A stretch of 64,000 nt of DNA from Angiostrongylus vasorum (GCA_018806985.1 JADANN010000086.1:389481-453480); one strand, 5' to 3'; positions 1-13,695 are shown, counted from the stretch's first letter. The notes: generated by a model not told the origin, from the sequence alone. A program made the numbers and translations.

Positions 1-3000
1 TGTACAGAATCAGATCTCCATGCATTACGATCTTTACAGATATGAGTTACTGGTGAAGCAACTTATCAAGCACACTCCTGCTGAACATGCCGATCACGAA
101 GTGTTGCTGAGAGCTCAAAGGCATATCCATAACCTCGCGGTCAGTAATTATTAGTTATCGACTGTTTGGCGAATGCCAATGAGATCATATTAACATCAAC
201 ACAAGGTTGACGGAAAATTTGTGAAAAGCTTTAGAAAGTACCACTGTAGCACAAGATGACTTTGAAATGAAACGGAATTAAGGTAAATCTTCTTCCCACA
301 AGTAGAACCGATGTTCTTTGGGTGGTCAAAAAGTTGTCCACCGATTTGAGTTCTTGTTTGAACCTATTTCTATACTTAAATTGACAAACAAAAAAGAATA
401 AAGCTCTCGACTTTGATCAATCCCTGAGGGATGCGCCATTCATTAAGCATCGTTTGGAGGTAATTGAATGAATGCATACCTGGCCTTTACAATGACTCGC
501 GGTGACCTACCTATGTATCGAGCCAGTGCTGATATCCTCCCAGACAAGTCTGGTGCCAATTTGTCGACCCCAGAGGGATGGAAGGCTTGGTGGGACATGT
601 GGGCGGCGATAGATTCCACGTGTGTGTCGCATTGATTCTCTGACCACTGCGCCACACGCGGCCATTCATACAACTACAATTGATAGATACAAATACGGAA
701 ATATGCTATTTATTGGATATTTTTTTGGAAAACAGTGCTAATTATAATCGACGTGAAGTTTACTTCTTTAAATGATAAAGGATTAGATCTGGAAATTTCC
801 TTTTCCTCTTGACTGGTTTAGTAGAAATTCAGGTCGCCATCAATCAACACAAAGAAGCGAATGAACAAATGGAGCAACGACTTCGGGAGATCGAGGCGAT
901 CGTCGACGGTCTCGATGACGTGAGTTTTTGCTAGACAAAAACCTTTTTTCGTCCATGAATTTAGGTTTCATTTATTTAGTAATTAAATGCCTTACGGATC
1001 CACTTGGTCTGAAATTTTTCTTTTTGCAGAAAACCGTCATTGATCTAAATTAGTAAGACAGTCTCCTGTATTTTCGCACTTTCAAGTATCAGAGTGGATG
1101 TAATTTTTATCAAAAAGAAATCCCTGCTGGCAATGAAACAGTACTTTTTAAAAGACATCCTTCCTTATACTATCTTGAATTTTTCACATGATTCGCCTTC
1201 ACATCTGCTTTGCGGAACCCAGTATTCCTTGCATTCATCTTCCATGAATATCTTGGAACTTTTTGGGTGTGGGTTCCGTAACCACGTGAGTATTTTTTGT
1301 GAATACTGCCGTATTCTCATCGAGTCGATTCGTTACGGAATCTCGGAAAAGCAGAGGTCACGTGGAATCACCACACTTTGTGGATCGGAGTTGGCTTACC
1401 AGACAAGTCTGCTTGCGGTTCACAGACTTCGGAATATGGGAAGCATGGTTACCCTGATTAATGAAGATCTTTAGAGAAAGCGATGTCGAAAGGGTATTTT
1501 CTTCTCACAGTAAGAAACGAGAAGCGTTTAAGAGACATTTGTAACCTTCCTGAGCTAAATGAACATAATACGAAGAGAAAATTGTAGGGAAAAAATGCTT
1601 CAAACGCACATTTTTAATGTACCTTCTTTCTTTGATGAGCTAACACGAGGTACTTTATTCGGATAACCTTTCGACTTCTTCGTAATGAGTAGGATCTTTA
1701 GCACCGCTCCAATAAGGCAATCCCTCCCCAGGATGCTCTTTTGTGCAAGAAGGTTGTTGCTTATAGTAGTGATTGGCCGGTGATAAAAACATGTTTTTTC
1801 CGGATAATCCATCATGCAGAAAACGGTATTATTATCATCTAGCACAAAGCGTGAAGATACATCATAAACCGACTTTTCTCTAATCTCGTGAATGATCTTC
1901 TTTCATTGATGGGCTAACAGGAGGTTGACAAAATAACTTCGTTCGGCAAACGCCTCAACATCTTCGTCTTCCTCAGACTACACTTCTAGTCTTCCTATCC
2001 CATAAAATACCCAAATTCCGCAAACATATCATTTGTAGTAGTATTGTGTTTATTTTGCCAATTACCTGAAGTATTTTGATTATTACGAATTTTGGACTGC
2101 AGGATATCCTGAGGGTTGGAATCTATTTCACTTCAGTACACGTTAGCGCTTAATTGCTCAGAAAACGAGTTCATTGAACAGCAAAAGACTATCCATTATT
2201 CTTTTATTGAACGACTAAATAGCGTACAAATAAAATGATTACAGTTGGTTTCAACCGGCCGTAATCTCGTCCGCTACGATATGGTCCAGATGCGATGCCG
2301 TGGAGATGAGAAACGGCAACGTTGTGTCTTCACACTAAGCGATCAACTCGTCCTCACCAGTGTACGACGAAAGAATTCGACACGAAGCACCAAACTCATG
2401 TACGTGAAAACTCGTCTACTGCAAACGTAACTCACGACTGTAAATGAGTGATGTCGAATTTTCTTTAGAGTACAATCGGCCGACTTTTTGGACAATAATC
2501 GCTTCAAACTGATCATTAAGATCTCGCTGGACGATGTTGAAATCGCAAAAGGTGCTAATCATCTTGTCTTGTCAACGTTTTGTTAGAAAGAATTATTCAA
2601 GAGAGGTAACAGTGTGATTTTTCCATGCTACCTAGTTACTTAAATAGTTAGATAACCTACCATCACTTTTGCGCTGAACTTAGCACGTCTTCCATTCGTT
2701 TTATTTTCATGCGACCATTATTCACAGAGATGGTCGGGCTCCTCAGTTAGTGCGTCTAACGCCTCAAAAATCTTTTGCACTAGGGTGGTAAAGGATGGTT
2801 AGTATTAGTATTCTTTAAAAATCTGAGGTATTCGTGCTAAGCCTATTCCTTTCGCCACCACTGGCAACCGTAGACCCCCTTTGAGAATAGGAGCCGGGTT
2901 CCTGCCTGCGACTCACCTTATCAGGATGAAATTTGAATGGTGTGGTGTTTCACTTCTCATCAAAGGCTCGAACCATGGGTTCCTAGTGACTTTCTTGCAC

Positions 3001-6000
3001 GCGAAGCAAGCCGACCGTTCTACTTCGTTTTTAGTGTGTTCGTGGAAAAATTCCTCTGAAGAACAACGGTGTCAAAATGTCTGACTATCGTCTAGGTGAA
3101 CGCTGGCCAAGCACTAGAGTGAAAGATAAAGGATAAAGCTCTTGGCGTTGATATCAATCCCTGAGGGATGTACCATGCATTCGACTTCACTGAACGTCAT
3201 TATTTTTTTTTATTTTATTTCATACAACCGTTTTGACATCTTCTGTGCGAATGCCAGCACTTCTCATGTTCGATTCGTTTCCTCGCATCCATCATCCACT
3301 AAATTATTTAAACTTTTATGCGTGACTTTGGCTGCTGGTTGAGGAGTTTCATTTCATGTTAAATGTCGTAGAATGTTGGTCGAGTCAGTTCTCACTGGAG
3401 CCCTGAGATAGCCCAGGTAGAGGGTTCCCAAATGGATTACAGAGACTAATTTTTCCCCAAAAAGTCCGTCGCCAATTTCCCGACGCCGCAGAGATGAGAA
3501 CCTTGGTGAAAGTGGGATCGAACCAGCAACGAGCTCGTGATAACCGGCATCACCACCATTGTGCTATCCACACCCTAAACGAACGTCATTAAAGATGACT
3601 GAATAATGCATATCTTATCTCTACTAGGATTTGTTGTATCCCGCGAATGTATCATTTCAACCTTGCTATTCTGTCTTACAAGTCTGCTACAAATTACCCG
3701 CACCCAGAGGAATGGAAGCTCCGATACGGGATTAAACCACTACGTGTAGGATATATAAAGGTACCTACAACCAGCGCGCTACACGCGCCCGACCGTTAGT
3801 ATCTGCAATGTTCTGAGATTTTCTTTAGATTCTGCGAAAGACTGATCCATTTGATCTCGGGTGAGAATGTTCGTGTAGCAACGATATTTCCATTTTCTTT
3901 GTTGTTCTTCCGTTTGCAAACAGAAGTTAAATTGTTGCAGTTACAGATTGTTACCGATACCAACCTCCTAATCTGGCCAGACCTTGTTAGATTTGCTCAA
4001 GGGTTGTTCAATTGTTTATAAATATGGTCTTTGTAAGATTCAATGGCCGTGTGACATCTCTGTGCCTTACATTTATAGCTCACGCCTACCCTACCGTAGA
4101 TCATCTACGTCGAAATGCCCTGAAGGAAGTAAAGGAGAAAAGATAAAGGTTTCGGTGTTCATTAACTCTTGTGGAATGTGCGACCCATTCTACTTCACTA
4201 GACTTCATTAGAGATGAATAAGTGCATAATGGCCTCTACAATGGTTTAAGGTGAATTGCCGAGTATCAAATCAGTGTCGTCACCCTCCACACAAGTTGCT
4301 AGCAATTTGCTTACTCGAGGGGGATGAAGGGCTTAATGAGGGCGGGATCGAACCAATGATCACGTGTGTGTTGCAGGGCACTCTATTGTTGGTTTTTTTA
4401 TGGTTTATTTAAATCAAATGATATGTGTGATAAACAACTCATACTCACATAGAGACACTTACACACGTCGACACACAAATAAATATGCTAATATGCTAAC
4501 ACACAAATTCCGATAAGAAAATACACATACTTACATATATGTATATATACACACGCACGCACGCACACACACACGCACACACAGATACAGAGGCATGGAT
4601 ACAAGTGTGGAACTTCATCTACTGATTTGTCGAACAGAATACTTCACGCTGTTGCCATGGAATGTCTTCTATTATTGAGGGGTTTCACGTAACTCATTCA
4701 AACTCTCTTCCATATGATGTTAAAATGATCATCAGCAATCCATTTAATAGGAAGAAACCACTAATTATTCCGTTCGGCAGAGTTTTTACAGCTGTTGTCG
4801 ATTCACAAAGCTAGATGCCTCCGTCTCAAATCGATATTATAGATACGCTATCAATACTTCAAGATACTGAGCAAACTATCGACGTTGTTCGTGAAGATCA
4901 GAAAGTAATTCGAAAGGTTATTGAGCTAGTAAATCTCATCAAAGGAAACAAAGAGGTATGGAAAAAAAATGAGTGAATAAAACAATCTATCGTTTTTCAC
5001 ATCTAGTTTTCTGTGTACCAATGCCATCAGCAATCACGCTCCAACGGGAATGATCTGGGGAGCCCAAATCGGCATTGAACCGAATTAAGCTGATGATGCA
5101 GTCGAAATCAATGCGCTTAGTCTTTTATTTACTGCTTACTACAATTTTTCATGGCAGGGTTTTATGCTTATCTACTGTTTGTTTTTTACTTCTTGATTTT
5201 GAAAAGCCCTAAAGTTCTCTGGAATAAGGCTTCTTCAAAAGTGCGAAAAGGAAGAAGTTAGAGGTAGAGTTGACAAGTCTCATGACACTTCCTATAACAT
5301 AGATAGCTTTCTTAGTTCTTCTAGAATAGTCGATTTGGGCTGTAGAGTGCAGTTCCACAATTGTAATAAAACTAATAGCTTTTTTCAGAAACTTTTGAGT
5401 ATATTGGAGGAGATGGACACTGAGAACACGCTTCGCTTACGATCGCTCAACGAACAGATGCACTCAAATCCTGATCTCACCACCGTACATCTTGCCGTCG
5501 CCACAACGTTAGTATGTCTGAGTGCTTCTTTATTAGTTAGCATAGGTTCTGGCTTGGGTCAGCCAATGTGATTGATTTCTAACTGAACATTTGCTGTGGA
5601 CAGTTCTAACAAATTCCCCGAAAACTTGCCGAAGATTATTTCAGTATGAAGCTCTGTCATTTCTTATTGTTTTTGTTTTAGAAATGGACTGGAGACTGTT
5701 CCGTTAGAGTTCGGAAGTGCCGAACAACGAGCTGTGTGGGAGACGGCATTTCGTGAGTCGAAGGCGGCTCTTAGTGAGTTTAGTTCGTGTTGTGCTTATT
5801 GATTAGATGGTCCATGACGCATGTCCAGTACTTCAACCATTCTTTACTTTGCATTGCTTCCAGCATTTGTAGACGTGGTGGTGTTCATGTAGAGGAAAAG
5901 CTGATGTTTAAGACTCTGTCCGTTTTTTCTTCTCAATGGCATTCTGAATCCTGTCCAATGACATTTTCTTCCGCCAATCTCATGCGAGTAATGTAATGCT

Positions 6001-9000
6001 TAAGAGTTTTTTGGTCATCATCATAGGCAAACCCTTGTGAGTTGGAAATCTCGCTGTTCGATAAGGATTCTTCCAGGCCGGCAGCGATTCCTGCTGTTAA
6101 TTGACTGACCGACCGGAGTCGGTATAATAAAGAGAATTTAGTTCCTCTCTAGTTAATGTCTTGTATTTCAATTCTTCATTGAAACCGATCGGTTGGTACT
6201 CGTAAAGGTTTAGGCAGAAAAAAAAGAATAAGGAAGCTGTTACGTCGACTATTCGATTTGGTTAATAGCGCTAATGTCGTTTTTTAAAAGTAATCCCCTG
6301 CGAAACGAAACTTCTTCCGGTCTTGAGAAAAAAACTTCGGATCTGTAAAAATAAACTGCTTTTTCAGTCAATCAGCAGATCTCAGCACCTCCGGCTCAAT
6401 TGAAATCTGTGATTGCGCATCAAACAAGACCTGGATTGCAGGTAGAATTTTTGAGAATGCGACTACCGTAACCATTTTGAACAATCGATTAGTTTTCGTT
6501 CTATTTTTGATCATTTTTTTGTTTCGTAAAGCTGTCAGCTTATCATTTTACCCACAGTTCTTAAGCTCTGCGCTGCTACCGTTGTTCCGGGCAAGCGACC
6601 CGATTCGGCACCTTATATTTGGCTCTTTACCAGCGATAAATTCAGTGGGCAGGTTTGTCTCAAGGTTTCAAGGAATTTTTGTGAGAAAAAATTGAATGAG
6701 GAATAATAATTGAAGTTTTTTTCAGTTTTCTTCTTCACCAGTCTAAACTTTTATGATCTTAAAAGCTGTCAATGAATTGTTAAAGTACTGTAGCTGAAAA
6801 TATGTAGAAGACACACTTCCCAAACAGCTATATATTTTCTTAGCTCAACAAAGAGTACGAGAAAGACCGTAACCACACAACGAAACAGTGAGGTAAGAAT
6901 CACAAGATTCTGTTAAATGTTAGGATCACTCGCTTTCCTTGTTATTCGTTGGCCAATTTTTGAAGGAAAATGGCGAGAGCAATCGAATAAGAACTGAATT
7001 TGGAAGGAAGATTAAGACTGAGCTTCTCGTTTTCTTGAAGCTTAATTTATTTTCCTTCGAGCAATGGCTTTTTCGTGGATTGCTGCTCCTCAAAAAAAAG
7101 CACGTGTAGCGCAGTGGTCGGAGGCCCTTACAATATACATAAGATCGGTCCCCACGCCCCAGGCTCACCAAGATGTCCATCTCTTCGAGGTCGGCAAATT
7201 GTTACCAGATTTGTTTGGAAGGATAGCACTATTACATATCGGTAGGCCACCGCGAGTCATTATAAAGGCCAAATGTGCATTGAATGGCCTCCAACGATGC
7301 TTAATGAAGTCGAATGCATGGTGCATCCCTCAGGGACCGATCAACGCCGGGAAACATTTCACCAAGGTGTAGTACCTTTTCGTTTCAATAGTGCGACTTC
7401 ATTATTCACTGCTATGCGGCTGTGATGAGAGCTTTGGCAAGATGATGTCATCCGGACGGATACCGTCGTCTACTGAATGCTCGTGGATGGTTAGAAGAAC
7501 TGCATTTTCATGATAATGCTTGTTTTGTTAACGATAAAGTAAACTGGAGTTTGTGTATGGGAATGACTCACTCTCAGCACGATGATGATAAAAAGTGAAT
7601 TCGTTTAGACGCTATCAAATGTTGATGCATTGGTCACAGAGGTTAGAATAAGGAGAAGGAGCGGATGGTATTCCAGGCAGATTCTGTGAATCTAATGATA
7701 TGTGATCCATGCAGCAGAATCTGAAGTTTTTGATCTGCTCGATAAGAGAATTTCTGTGAAAAGCTCCACAGTACCGACAGCAAAAAAAGAAGAGCAGCAG
7801 TAGGTGTTCGCATAGCTTTTTTCTCGAGTACATTACCATGTCCGATATACCTTACCACAGTAGACGACGATCGCCAGAGAATGATATAAACGAGCGATGT
7901 GTTGGTGACCATTTGAGTCTTGAAGATGGACCACTAAAGTATCCGGAGATTCGATAGTAGTTTTTCCGCGCTAAAAGACTGGACCAGCTCTATGAGATAA
8001 GCAACAGCTTAAGATTTATTTCGAAGTGCTTTTGGCTTTAGTTTTATTGAAAACACCAAAAAAAAAGAGCAAAATTAATAAGTTTTAAGTGTTCAGGACC
8101 CATTCATCTGTCATAGTATTGTTTGGTAGTGGTATTTTTTGTTTGAGGTAGCTATTTTATCACTCGAAAATGGTGATCCGTGCATCGAAAGCTGTTCCGG
8201 AATCGGTAACGCAGCTGTGACAGCAGCGTGTACTGTACCGTCACCATCAAGGAAACGAAAACGCAAAATGAGGTCACAGAAATCACTAGACCATCTTGGC
8301 AGAAGTGAAACGCTCCTTGATAGAAATAGGTCAAGAATGGTTTCTTTTTTTAGAAATCATAGAGAGACTTTTCTTTATTTACTGTTGCTGTTTTCGTTGT
8401 CATAAAAATCACGCTTACTCTCCAACTACATAGCATATGACCTTTCCTTAAAGATTACGTGTAGGAAGCAACTTTCAAAGTTGTCCTTAAGATCGATTTC
8501 AGTGGCCTTTCCTCACATGTTAAAGAATTGTTTCGTCACTGTTTTTTGTTTTTATCTCGTTCCTTTCCTAACTCTTTTATGGCTTATGTAATTTTTAGCA
8601 GTGGCGAATCGTCCGAATCAGACGATGACACAAGTTCTGGTCAGGTCACCGTCTGGATTGGAAATGACGACGGAGAGTGAGTGAAGCTAACAGTAATGGT
8701 TGGGCCCCCATTGAGTCAGTCTTCATCATATCCTGTTTTAAAAACGATAGAAGCTCTCGGCGTTTATCAATCCCTGAGAGATGCCCCATGCATTCGATTT
8801 CATTAAGCATCGTTGGAAGTGATTGAATGCACATCTGGCTTTTGCGATGACTCGCGATGACCTATCGATGTATCGAGCCAGTGCTACTATCCTCGCCGAC
8901 AAGTCTGGTGCCAATTTGCTGGCCCCGGAGGGGTGGAAGGCTTGGTGGGCCATGGGTTGGGCCCATGGGCGCGGGGATCGATCCCATGTGTGTTTTGCAG

Positions 9001-12000
9001 GGCGCCTCCGACCACTGCGTCACACGGGCCCATATCCACTCTTATTTACAGTATATGGATTGATGAAGATTGAAAGCTTTTTGGAGAGAGGACAGAGCAG
9101 ATATAGTGCTGCCATTCATTACGCGGACGGCCAACGTACCCATTCTCTGGTTCGAGCCCCCGCCTCCGACTCACCAATGCTTCCATAGTCCGGAGTCCGG
9201 AAATTAGTGCCAGATCTGTCTGAGACAGGGTAACTCTTCCAATCCACAGGGAACGCACAAGGTCGGCTATCTAAAGGCTGTGGTAAAGTCGACTTGACCA
9301 GCATTCAACGACATTCATGAAGAAGAGAAAGATTCTTAAGCAGTGGCCCAACTCTACGAAAAAAATTCGAAAATTTCGTGGATGGTCGATGCCAGGAAAC
9401 TAGTGATTGGTTGATAACGGCAGAGTCGAACTTATGACGCATTCCTTAAGGAAACGATCAACGCAGAACGCTTTACCCTATGTTCTATAGTAGAATTATG
9501 TTCGAGGATTTGAAAGAATATTGCTTTTGGTCTTCTTGGGCTATCGTAATTTCACTCACTCAGCTATTCAGAGTATTCGTCGTGAACTCAACGGAAAGAA
9601 TTCGAACGAGAGCTCGTGAGCGAGTCGCTCGTCTTTCCTATCCGGTCACCGCCATCACCAGTGCGGCTGGCTATGTATTCGTTGCCACCGCCAGTCCAAT
9701 CAATGTACAACTTCTACGATTTCACACATCAACAGGTTTGTTTCCACCGATTAATAGCTGTCTCAAAACTCATGCATGAGTGCAAGTGATCGGGAGATTG
9801 GCGTGGAATTTGATGTTGTATGGAAGAGTGACCTGATTTCTATATGGGCCTTTATGTTTTTGAATCATATTATTATCTTCTCCTTTGAAAAATTTTAACT
9901 GTGAGTTAATCGCAGTGCTGTGTATTTTCCATAGACTATTAAAATTAGTTGTTTTCTTCATAGTGTCCTTTTGAGTCAAGTTAATAAGAAAATCACAGAA
10001 CGTTTATGGGAACTGGATACACCAGTCGCTATAAGCCATTCGTTGACTCGGCCAATTTTGGCAATGTGTCAAGTCGGGCGACGTCTATTGCTGCTTAGCG
10101 CTCATCAAATACACGCCGTGGACACCGAAGGAACTGGATGGGAGGTGAGTACACAAAATACTCATCGTCAAAAAAAATTATAGATAGGAAGCATCGAGAT
10201 TCCAGATATTCGGTGCTTATCTGTAGATGGTCATATCGCCAACTGTTTAGAAACCGGTCGATATCGTCGCTTCATCCGATTATCTTCAACTGATGACGTC
10301 GTCCGGTTCGGTGGTCTTCTGTTGCGGACGTCGATCAACGAACGTATATGTAGTAGATGCGTTCTCGTTGAAAGTGTTGAATCATTTTGGTATTGCCACA
10401 TGCATACGCACTCATCTCGCTGGTGAGCCCAGCATTGATAATTATATATCAGCATATATGTCAAATCTGTGACCCTTTCTATGTGAACATGTGGAAGACT
10501 CGCAACGCTTCATAGAACATCATAAATATTAAGTTAGAACTTCGCGTTGGGCCACCAAGAATGAGAGAGTGTTGTTATTCAGATGACGACAAGATGATTT
10601 GAGTAGACTTACAACCCCATACTTCTGTATTCCTAACGTCATAAAGATTCTCAACAAATCTGCATCAGGTCGTGAGGATATTATTCGTGAACACAAAATG
10701 GGATGCTTGCGAATTTCGTGCGTGACCGTCGCTACTTCACAGCTTTGGATTGGCACCTCGGCCGGGTTTGTCATTTCTACGCCTTTGCATTGCGCCAAGA
10801 CTCAAGCGAGTCCGCCACTATCTGGTGAGTTTCAAGAATCCACATATCAATGTGTCGCTTAAATTTGAAACGTACCAGTTCGTATTAGGCTATTGTTTCT
10901 TTGTTGGTTTCTATTCGCTTCGGTTTTCAGTACGCGAAATGGGTCACAGTGGTCCGTGCCGAGTGTTAGTTCCAATTAATATTGCACTCAGAAAAGCGAA
11001 GCGAATGTCTCTTAATGTGCCCTCACAACAAGCCTCACAGGTGAAGTAATGCTTTATAAAAGTAAAAACCATCGCAATAGAATGAAAATGAGAACGTTGA
11101 TCCAGTTCGTTATATCTGCATATTATACACGAAAGTAAAACAAAGACATGCTATAAAAGGAAACAAAGTACTGAGTTTAATGCCGATTTGGGCTCCCCAG
11201 ACCAATCCCATTGACGGGTGTTTGCTGATGGTACTGGTCGATAGAAGTAAGGCGAAACGAAGGACCCGCATGGTGCGGTGGTGAACGCTTTACTCCCCGG
11301 AAAGGACAATAGCGCGTTCGTTCCGCAGCGCAGATATAACGCAGACAGAAGCGATTCGGAGTTTTGCAAATATCTCAGCACCGTTTTCTTGTTCAGCAAT
11401 CGCGAGGTTGTTAAACAGCATACATTTACTTCCATACAAAAAACACAATACAATACAACGGTAGCTGACGTTTCGGCAGTATCGCCTTCTTCAGAGCCGC
11501 TTTTTACGTGCTTCCCATGAGGAAGATTAGAACAGCTGATTATGAGTCATCAACCTTATGCGACCATAATCAGCTGTTCTATCTTCCCTCATGGGAAGGC
11601 ACGTAAAAAAGCGGCTCTGAAGAAGGCGATACTGCCGAAACGTCAGCTACTGTTGTATTGTATTGTGTTTTTGTATGGAAGTAAATGTATGCTGTTTAAC
11701 AACCTCGCGATTGCTGAACAAGAAAAACGACGCTTTCATATTCCAATGCCGAGGTTAATAGAAAGTCGATCCTGGGAACTATCTCAGCACCATCATGAAA
11801 GTAAAAAATCTTCTTCTTCTATTGTTTAGAAAACTGGCGCAAATTGTTGTCAGTTCTGTCCCTTGTATGTTTTATCTGAAGGGTACGAGGATTGGTCGAC
11901 GTTCGTCGTCGACATTACAGATAGGTGTAGATTGTTTCAGACGACACGCTTCAGAATACATGAACAGCCACTGAGCCATTTTCAACACGGCAAACTAATA

Positions 12001-13695
12001 TGGTATGTGAATAGGCTATCGACAAGCCATTAGACACCATTCATGTATCGCCGTCATAAAAAATGATCATAAACTGACTGGTTGGCAGAGTATGTGGTGT
12101 GTTCCAGCTATCAGGTATGGATTTCGAGGCACAACGAAGCAATCCTGAACAAAGTTTAATCTTAAGCGCAATTGGTTTGGACAGTTAGCTCATCCTTGTG
12201 TTTGGTGCTCCGAACTGGCTTGTTCCTGTTCCGTATGGACGAAGTCGTTCCCACGATGTGCGCCAGTATGTGCGTTTATCTGCTTGAATTGTATTTTTGC
12301 ACGTCGAAGTGGTCAAAAGCTTCTAACAAAGTAGATGGAAATGCATAGCGAGTCATTCACGATCTCCCTAAAATACGGGCTTTATTGTAGTCTAAAAAAA
12401 GCTACATATTGGCTTTCTGTTACCTCATCATAGCAAAGGTTTATGAATGCGTTATCAACGATAGAAGGAAGTACTAAGTGGTGATACTTCTACTGAACAG
12501 TATAAAGGATAAAGGATAAGAAGGGGTAAAGCTCTCGGCGTTGATCAATCCTTGAAGGGCAAGCCATGCATTCGACTTCATTAAGCATCGTTGGTGGTCA
12601 ATGAATGCATGCCTGGCCTTTACAATGACTCGCGGTGGCCTACTGATATATCGACCTAATCTTGCTATCTTCCCAGACAAGTTTGGTACCAATTTGCCAA
12701 TCTCGAGGGGATGGAATGCTTGGTGGCCCATGGTCACTGGGTTCAATCCCACGTGTGTGTCGCAGTTTCGCCTCCAACCACTGCGCCACACGCGTCTTAC
12801 TGAGGAGCGCAAGAAAAATTCATATGATGCCATCAAACAGCTCTGAGACAGGAGAACACAGCAGAACACAGCAGAACACAGCAGAACACAGCAGAACGTA
12901 TATTGCAGGTTGAACCCTCTGAAACGGTATCGGATACGGATAATTGGAAGCATCGGTACCAAGCAAGAACTCTTTTACTGGGGTCTTTACTCCTTTTCAA
13001 GGAGGAGGTCGTTTTCGATGAGGAACGGCGTGTTAAGGGAATGTCGCTTACGCTTGCCATGAAATGCTTCACCTCGTGGTCACCGAATATGTGGACTCTT
13101 TTTACCGCCAATACATGCTTACTAAGTGGTAGAACACTTTTTTTGATTCCTTGTACTCTTGTTGAGCAAATGAAAAGTGTTATTTCATTCTTTATTTAAG
13201 AACAAGCTGACTTTTCACCGCATTTCGCCTTCGTCAGAGCATGGTAAGGTTAAGTTGACCACAATCTACCCAGCCAAACACTTCCATAACCAAACAGAGG
13301 AAATGCCAAACCAAGATTTCAATCAGATTGAACACAGAGTAGCTCCATCGCACACTCACCGCTTTCTATGAGTCTTCCACTGAATATGTCACGTGGAGAC
13401 CGACTGGACAGAGTTCACGTGGAAGCGTAAACTGCCTCTCACATCAAAACAACAGTCTTAAAATACTGTCCAATATCACGCTTGGTTACGACGTATTCCT
13501 TCTTGCGGGATTTTTTAGTTTTCAGCTTTCGATATAAGCTTTATTCTTGGAGCAATGTCGTATTATCTCTTTCAGTTACTGGTTGCCAGTTGTGGTGATG
13601 GTTTGGATGACCGAAACGGTAGTCAGGATCCGACGAACGATGCTATAAATCACCTTATTTTTTGGAAATGCCCACAAATATGCGATGCCAGTTGA
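1..13695 (+). CDS. RhoGEF of the ARHGEF10/ARHGEF17 type (5' end missing), multi-exon
   Basis: Guanine-nucleotide exchange factor for Rho GTPases, 5'-truncated by the window. Exons I can read: <2-139, 833-919, 2245-2399, 2469-2551, ~4814-4955, 5389-5507, 5682-5773, 6368-6441, 6566-6652, 8148-8329, 8599-8676, 9572-9735, 9981-10144, 10251-10422, 10669-10824, 10931-11040, 13576-13695 (TGA). Phases match at most joins. The first two exons are the end of a DH domain (RYELLVKQLIKHTP, then a coiled helix). The exons at 2,245 and 2,469 are the PH domain (FLDNNRFKLIIKISLDDVEI). The exons at 4.8-6.4 kb are the helical linker ending in HQTRPGLQ, and those from 6.6 kb are the C-terminal beta-propeller (VTVWIGNDDGE, LWIGTSAGF, GHSGPC, final NHLIFW). 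The GEF-plus-propeller order with these motifs is what identifies the family; assignment to one mammalian orthologue is not possible by eye. At least one exon is missing between 2,551 and 4,814 (phase mismatch) and possibly one near 12,909. The acceptors used at 6,566 and 9,981 are AAG, chosen because they keep frame; they are less certain. Confidence 0.85.
396..662 (-). mobile_element. tRNA-derived SINE, intronic copy 1
   Basis: Its head, read on the minus strand, carries a box A-like TGGCGCAGTGG followed by a body shared with the copies at 7,100, 8,747, 12,501, 14,505, 16,891, 20,120 and 24,011. The body includes the landmarks CCAAGCCTTCCATCC, CCAGACTTGTCTGG and TTGATCAA...GAGAGCTTT. It lies between the first two RhoGEF exons. 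Confidence 0.75.
3121..3195 (-). mobile_element. SINE 3' fragment
   Basis: Only the tail of the common SINE is present: the (TTTATCC)-type tail, the AAAGCTCT core and the GATGTACCATGCATTCGA segment. The head is missing, so this is a fragment in a RhoGEF intron. Confidence 0.6.
3400..3580 (-). mobile_element. second tRNA-like SINE family, degenerate
   Basis: On the minus strand it has TAGCACAATGG (box A-like) and GGTTCGATCCC (a perfect box B) about 35 nt apart. The body differs from the common SINE but shares the 'gagaaccttggtgaaag' type landmark. A similar promoter pair recurs at 26,436. The surrounding intron (2,552-4,813) otherwise shows only degenerate relics of such elements (about 3,700-3,790 and 4,195-4,388). 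Confidence 0.5.
4437..4592. repeat. CA-rich microsatellite
   Basis: Low-complexity (CA)n tract with CG and TA interruptions in a RhoGEF intron; purest between 4,550 and 4,585. Confidence 0.85.
7100..7363 (+). mobile_element. tRNA-derived SINE, intronic copy 2
   Basis: Starts with GTAGCGCAGTGG (box A-like) and ends with the GATCAACGCCGG segment shared by the family. The box B region is damaged (ATCGGTCCCC). The rest of this long RhoGEF intron (6,653-8,147) shows nothing I recognise. Confidence 0.7.
8747..9030 (-). mobile_element. tRNA-derived SINE, intronic copy 3
   Basis: Near full-length minus-strand copy with box A-like GACGCAGTGG and box B-like GGGATCGATCCC. It is followed at 9,110-9,250 by a second SINE-like body containing GGTTCGAGCCCC (a good box B), probably another family. 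Confidence 0.75.
11170..11380 (+). repeat. dispersed repeat joined to the foldback element
   Basis: This segment (GACGGGTGTTTGCTGATGG, ACTCCCCGGAAAGGACAATA, ending GTTTTGCAAATATCTCAGCA) recurs inverted at 23,160-23,370 and direct at 23,475-23,690, with shorter pieces at about 5,020-5,100 and 16,765-16,860. Here it directly abuts the left foldback arm. Confidence 0.7.
11381..11729. mobile_element. foldback (long inverted-repeat) element
   Basis: Two arms, 11,381-11,544 and 11,565-11,729, are near-perfect reverse complements with a 20-bp loop. Landmarks on the left arm are GTTCAGCAATCGCGAGG, AGCTGACGTTTCGGCAG and CATGAGGAAGATTAGAACAG, and each recurs inverted on the right arm. There is no open reading frame of its own, so it looks like a non-autonomous MITE or foldback element in the last large RhoGEF intron. 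Diverged relatives of one arm lie at about 13,204-13,242 and 31,480-31,800. Confidence 0.8.
12501..12794 (-). mobile_element. tRNA-derived SINE, intronic copy 4
   Basis: Nearly complete minus-strand copy with the (TTTATCC)n tail at 12,501-12,520 and the box A-like TGGCGCAGTGG at its other end. Confidence 0.75.
12853..12896. repeat. 10-bp tandem repeat
   Basis: Slightly more than four copies of AGAACACAGC, immediately before a possible splice acceptor (TATTGCAG, 12,901-12,908) of the RhoGEF gene. Confidence 0.9.

Noticed and set aside
1094..1474. 126-codon open frame
   Set aside because: Lies in the RhoGEF intron between the exons ending at 919 and starting at 2,245; no similarity recognised and composition is like the surrounding intron.
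12474..12962. 162-codon open frame on the minus strand
   Set aside because: It is the SINE copy 4 plus the 10-bp tandem repeat; similar frames appear in each SINE copy (MAHQAFHPSG-type).
12909..13005. Possible additional RhoGEF exon after TATTGCAG
   Set aside because: The acceptor looks good and the phase fits, but no family motif and no convincing donor could be identified; mentioned only as possible.
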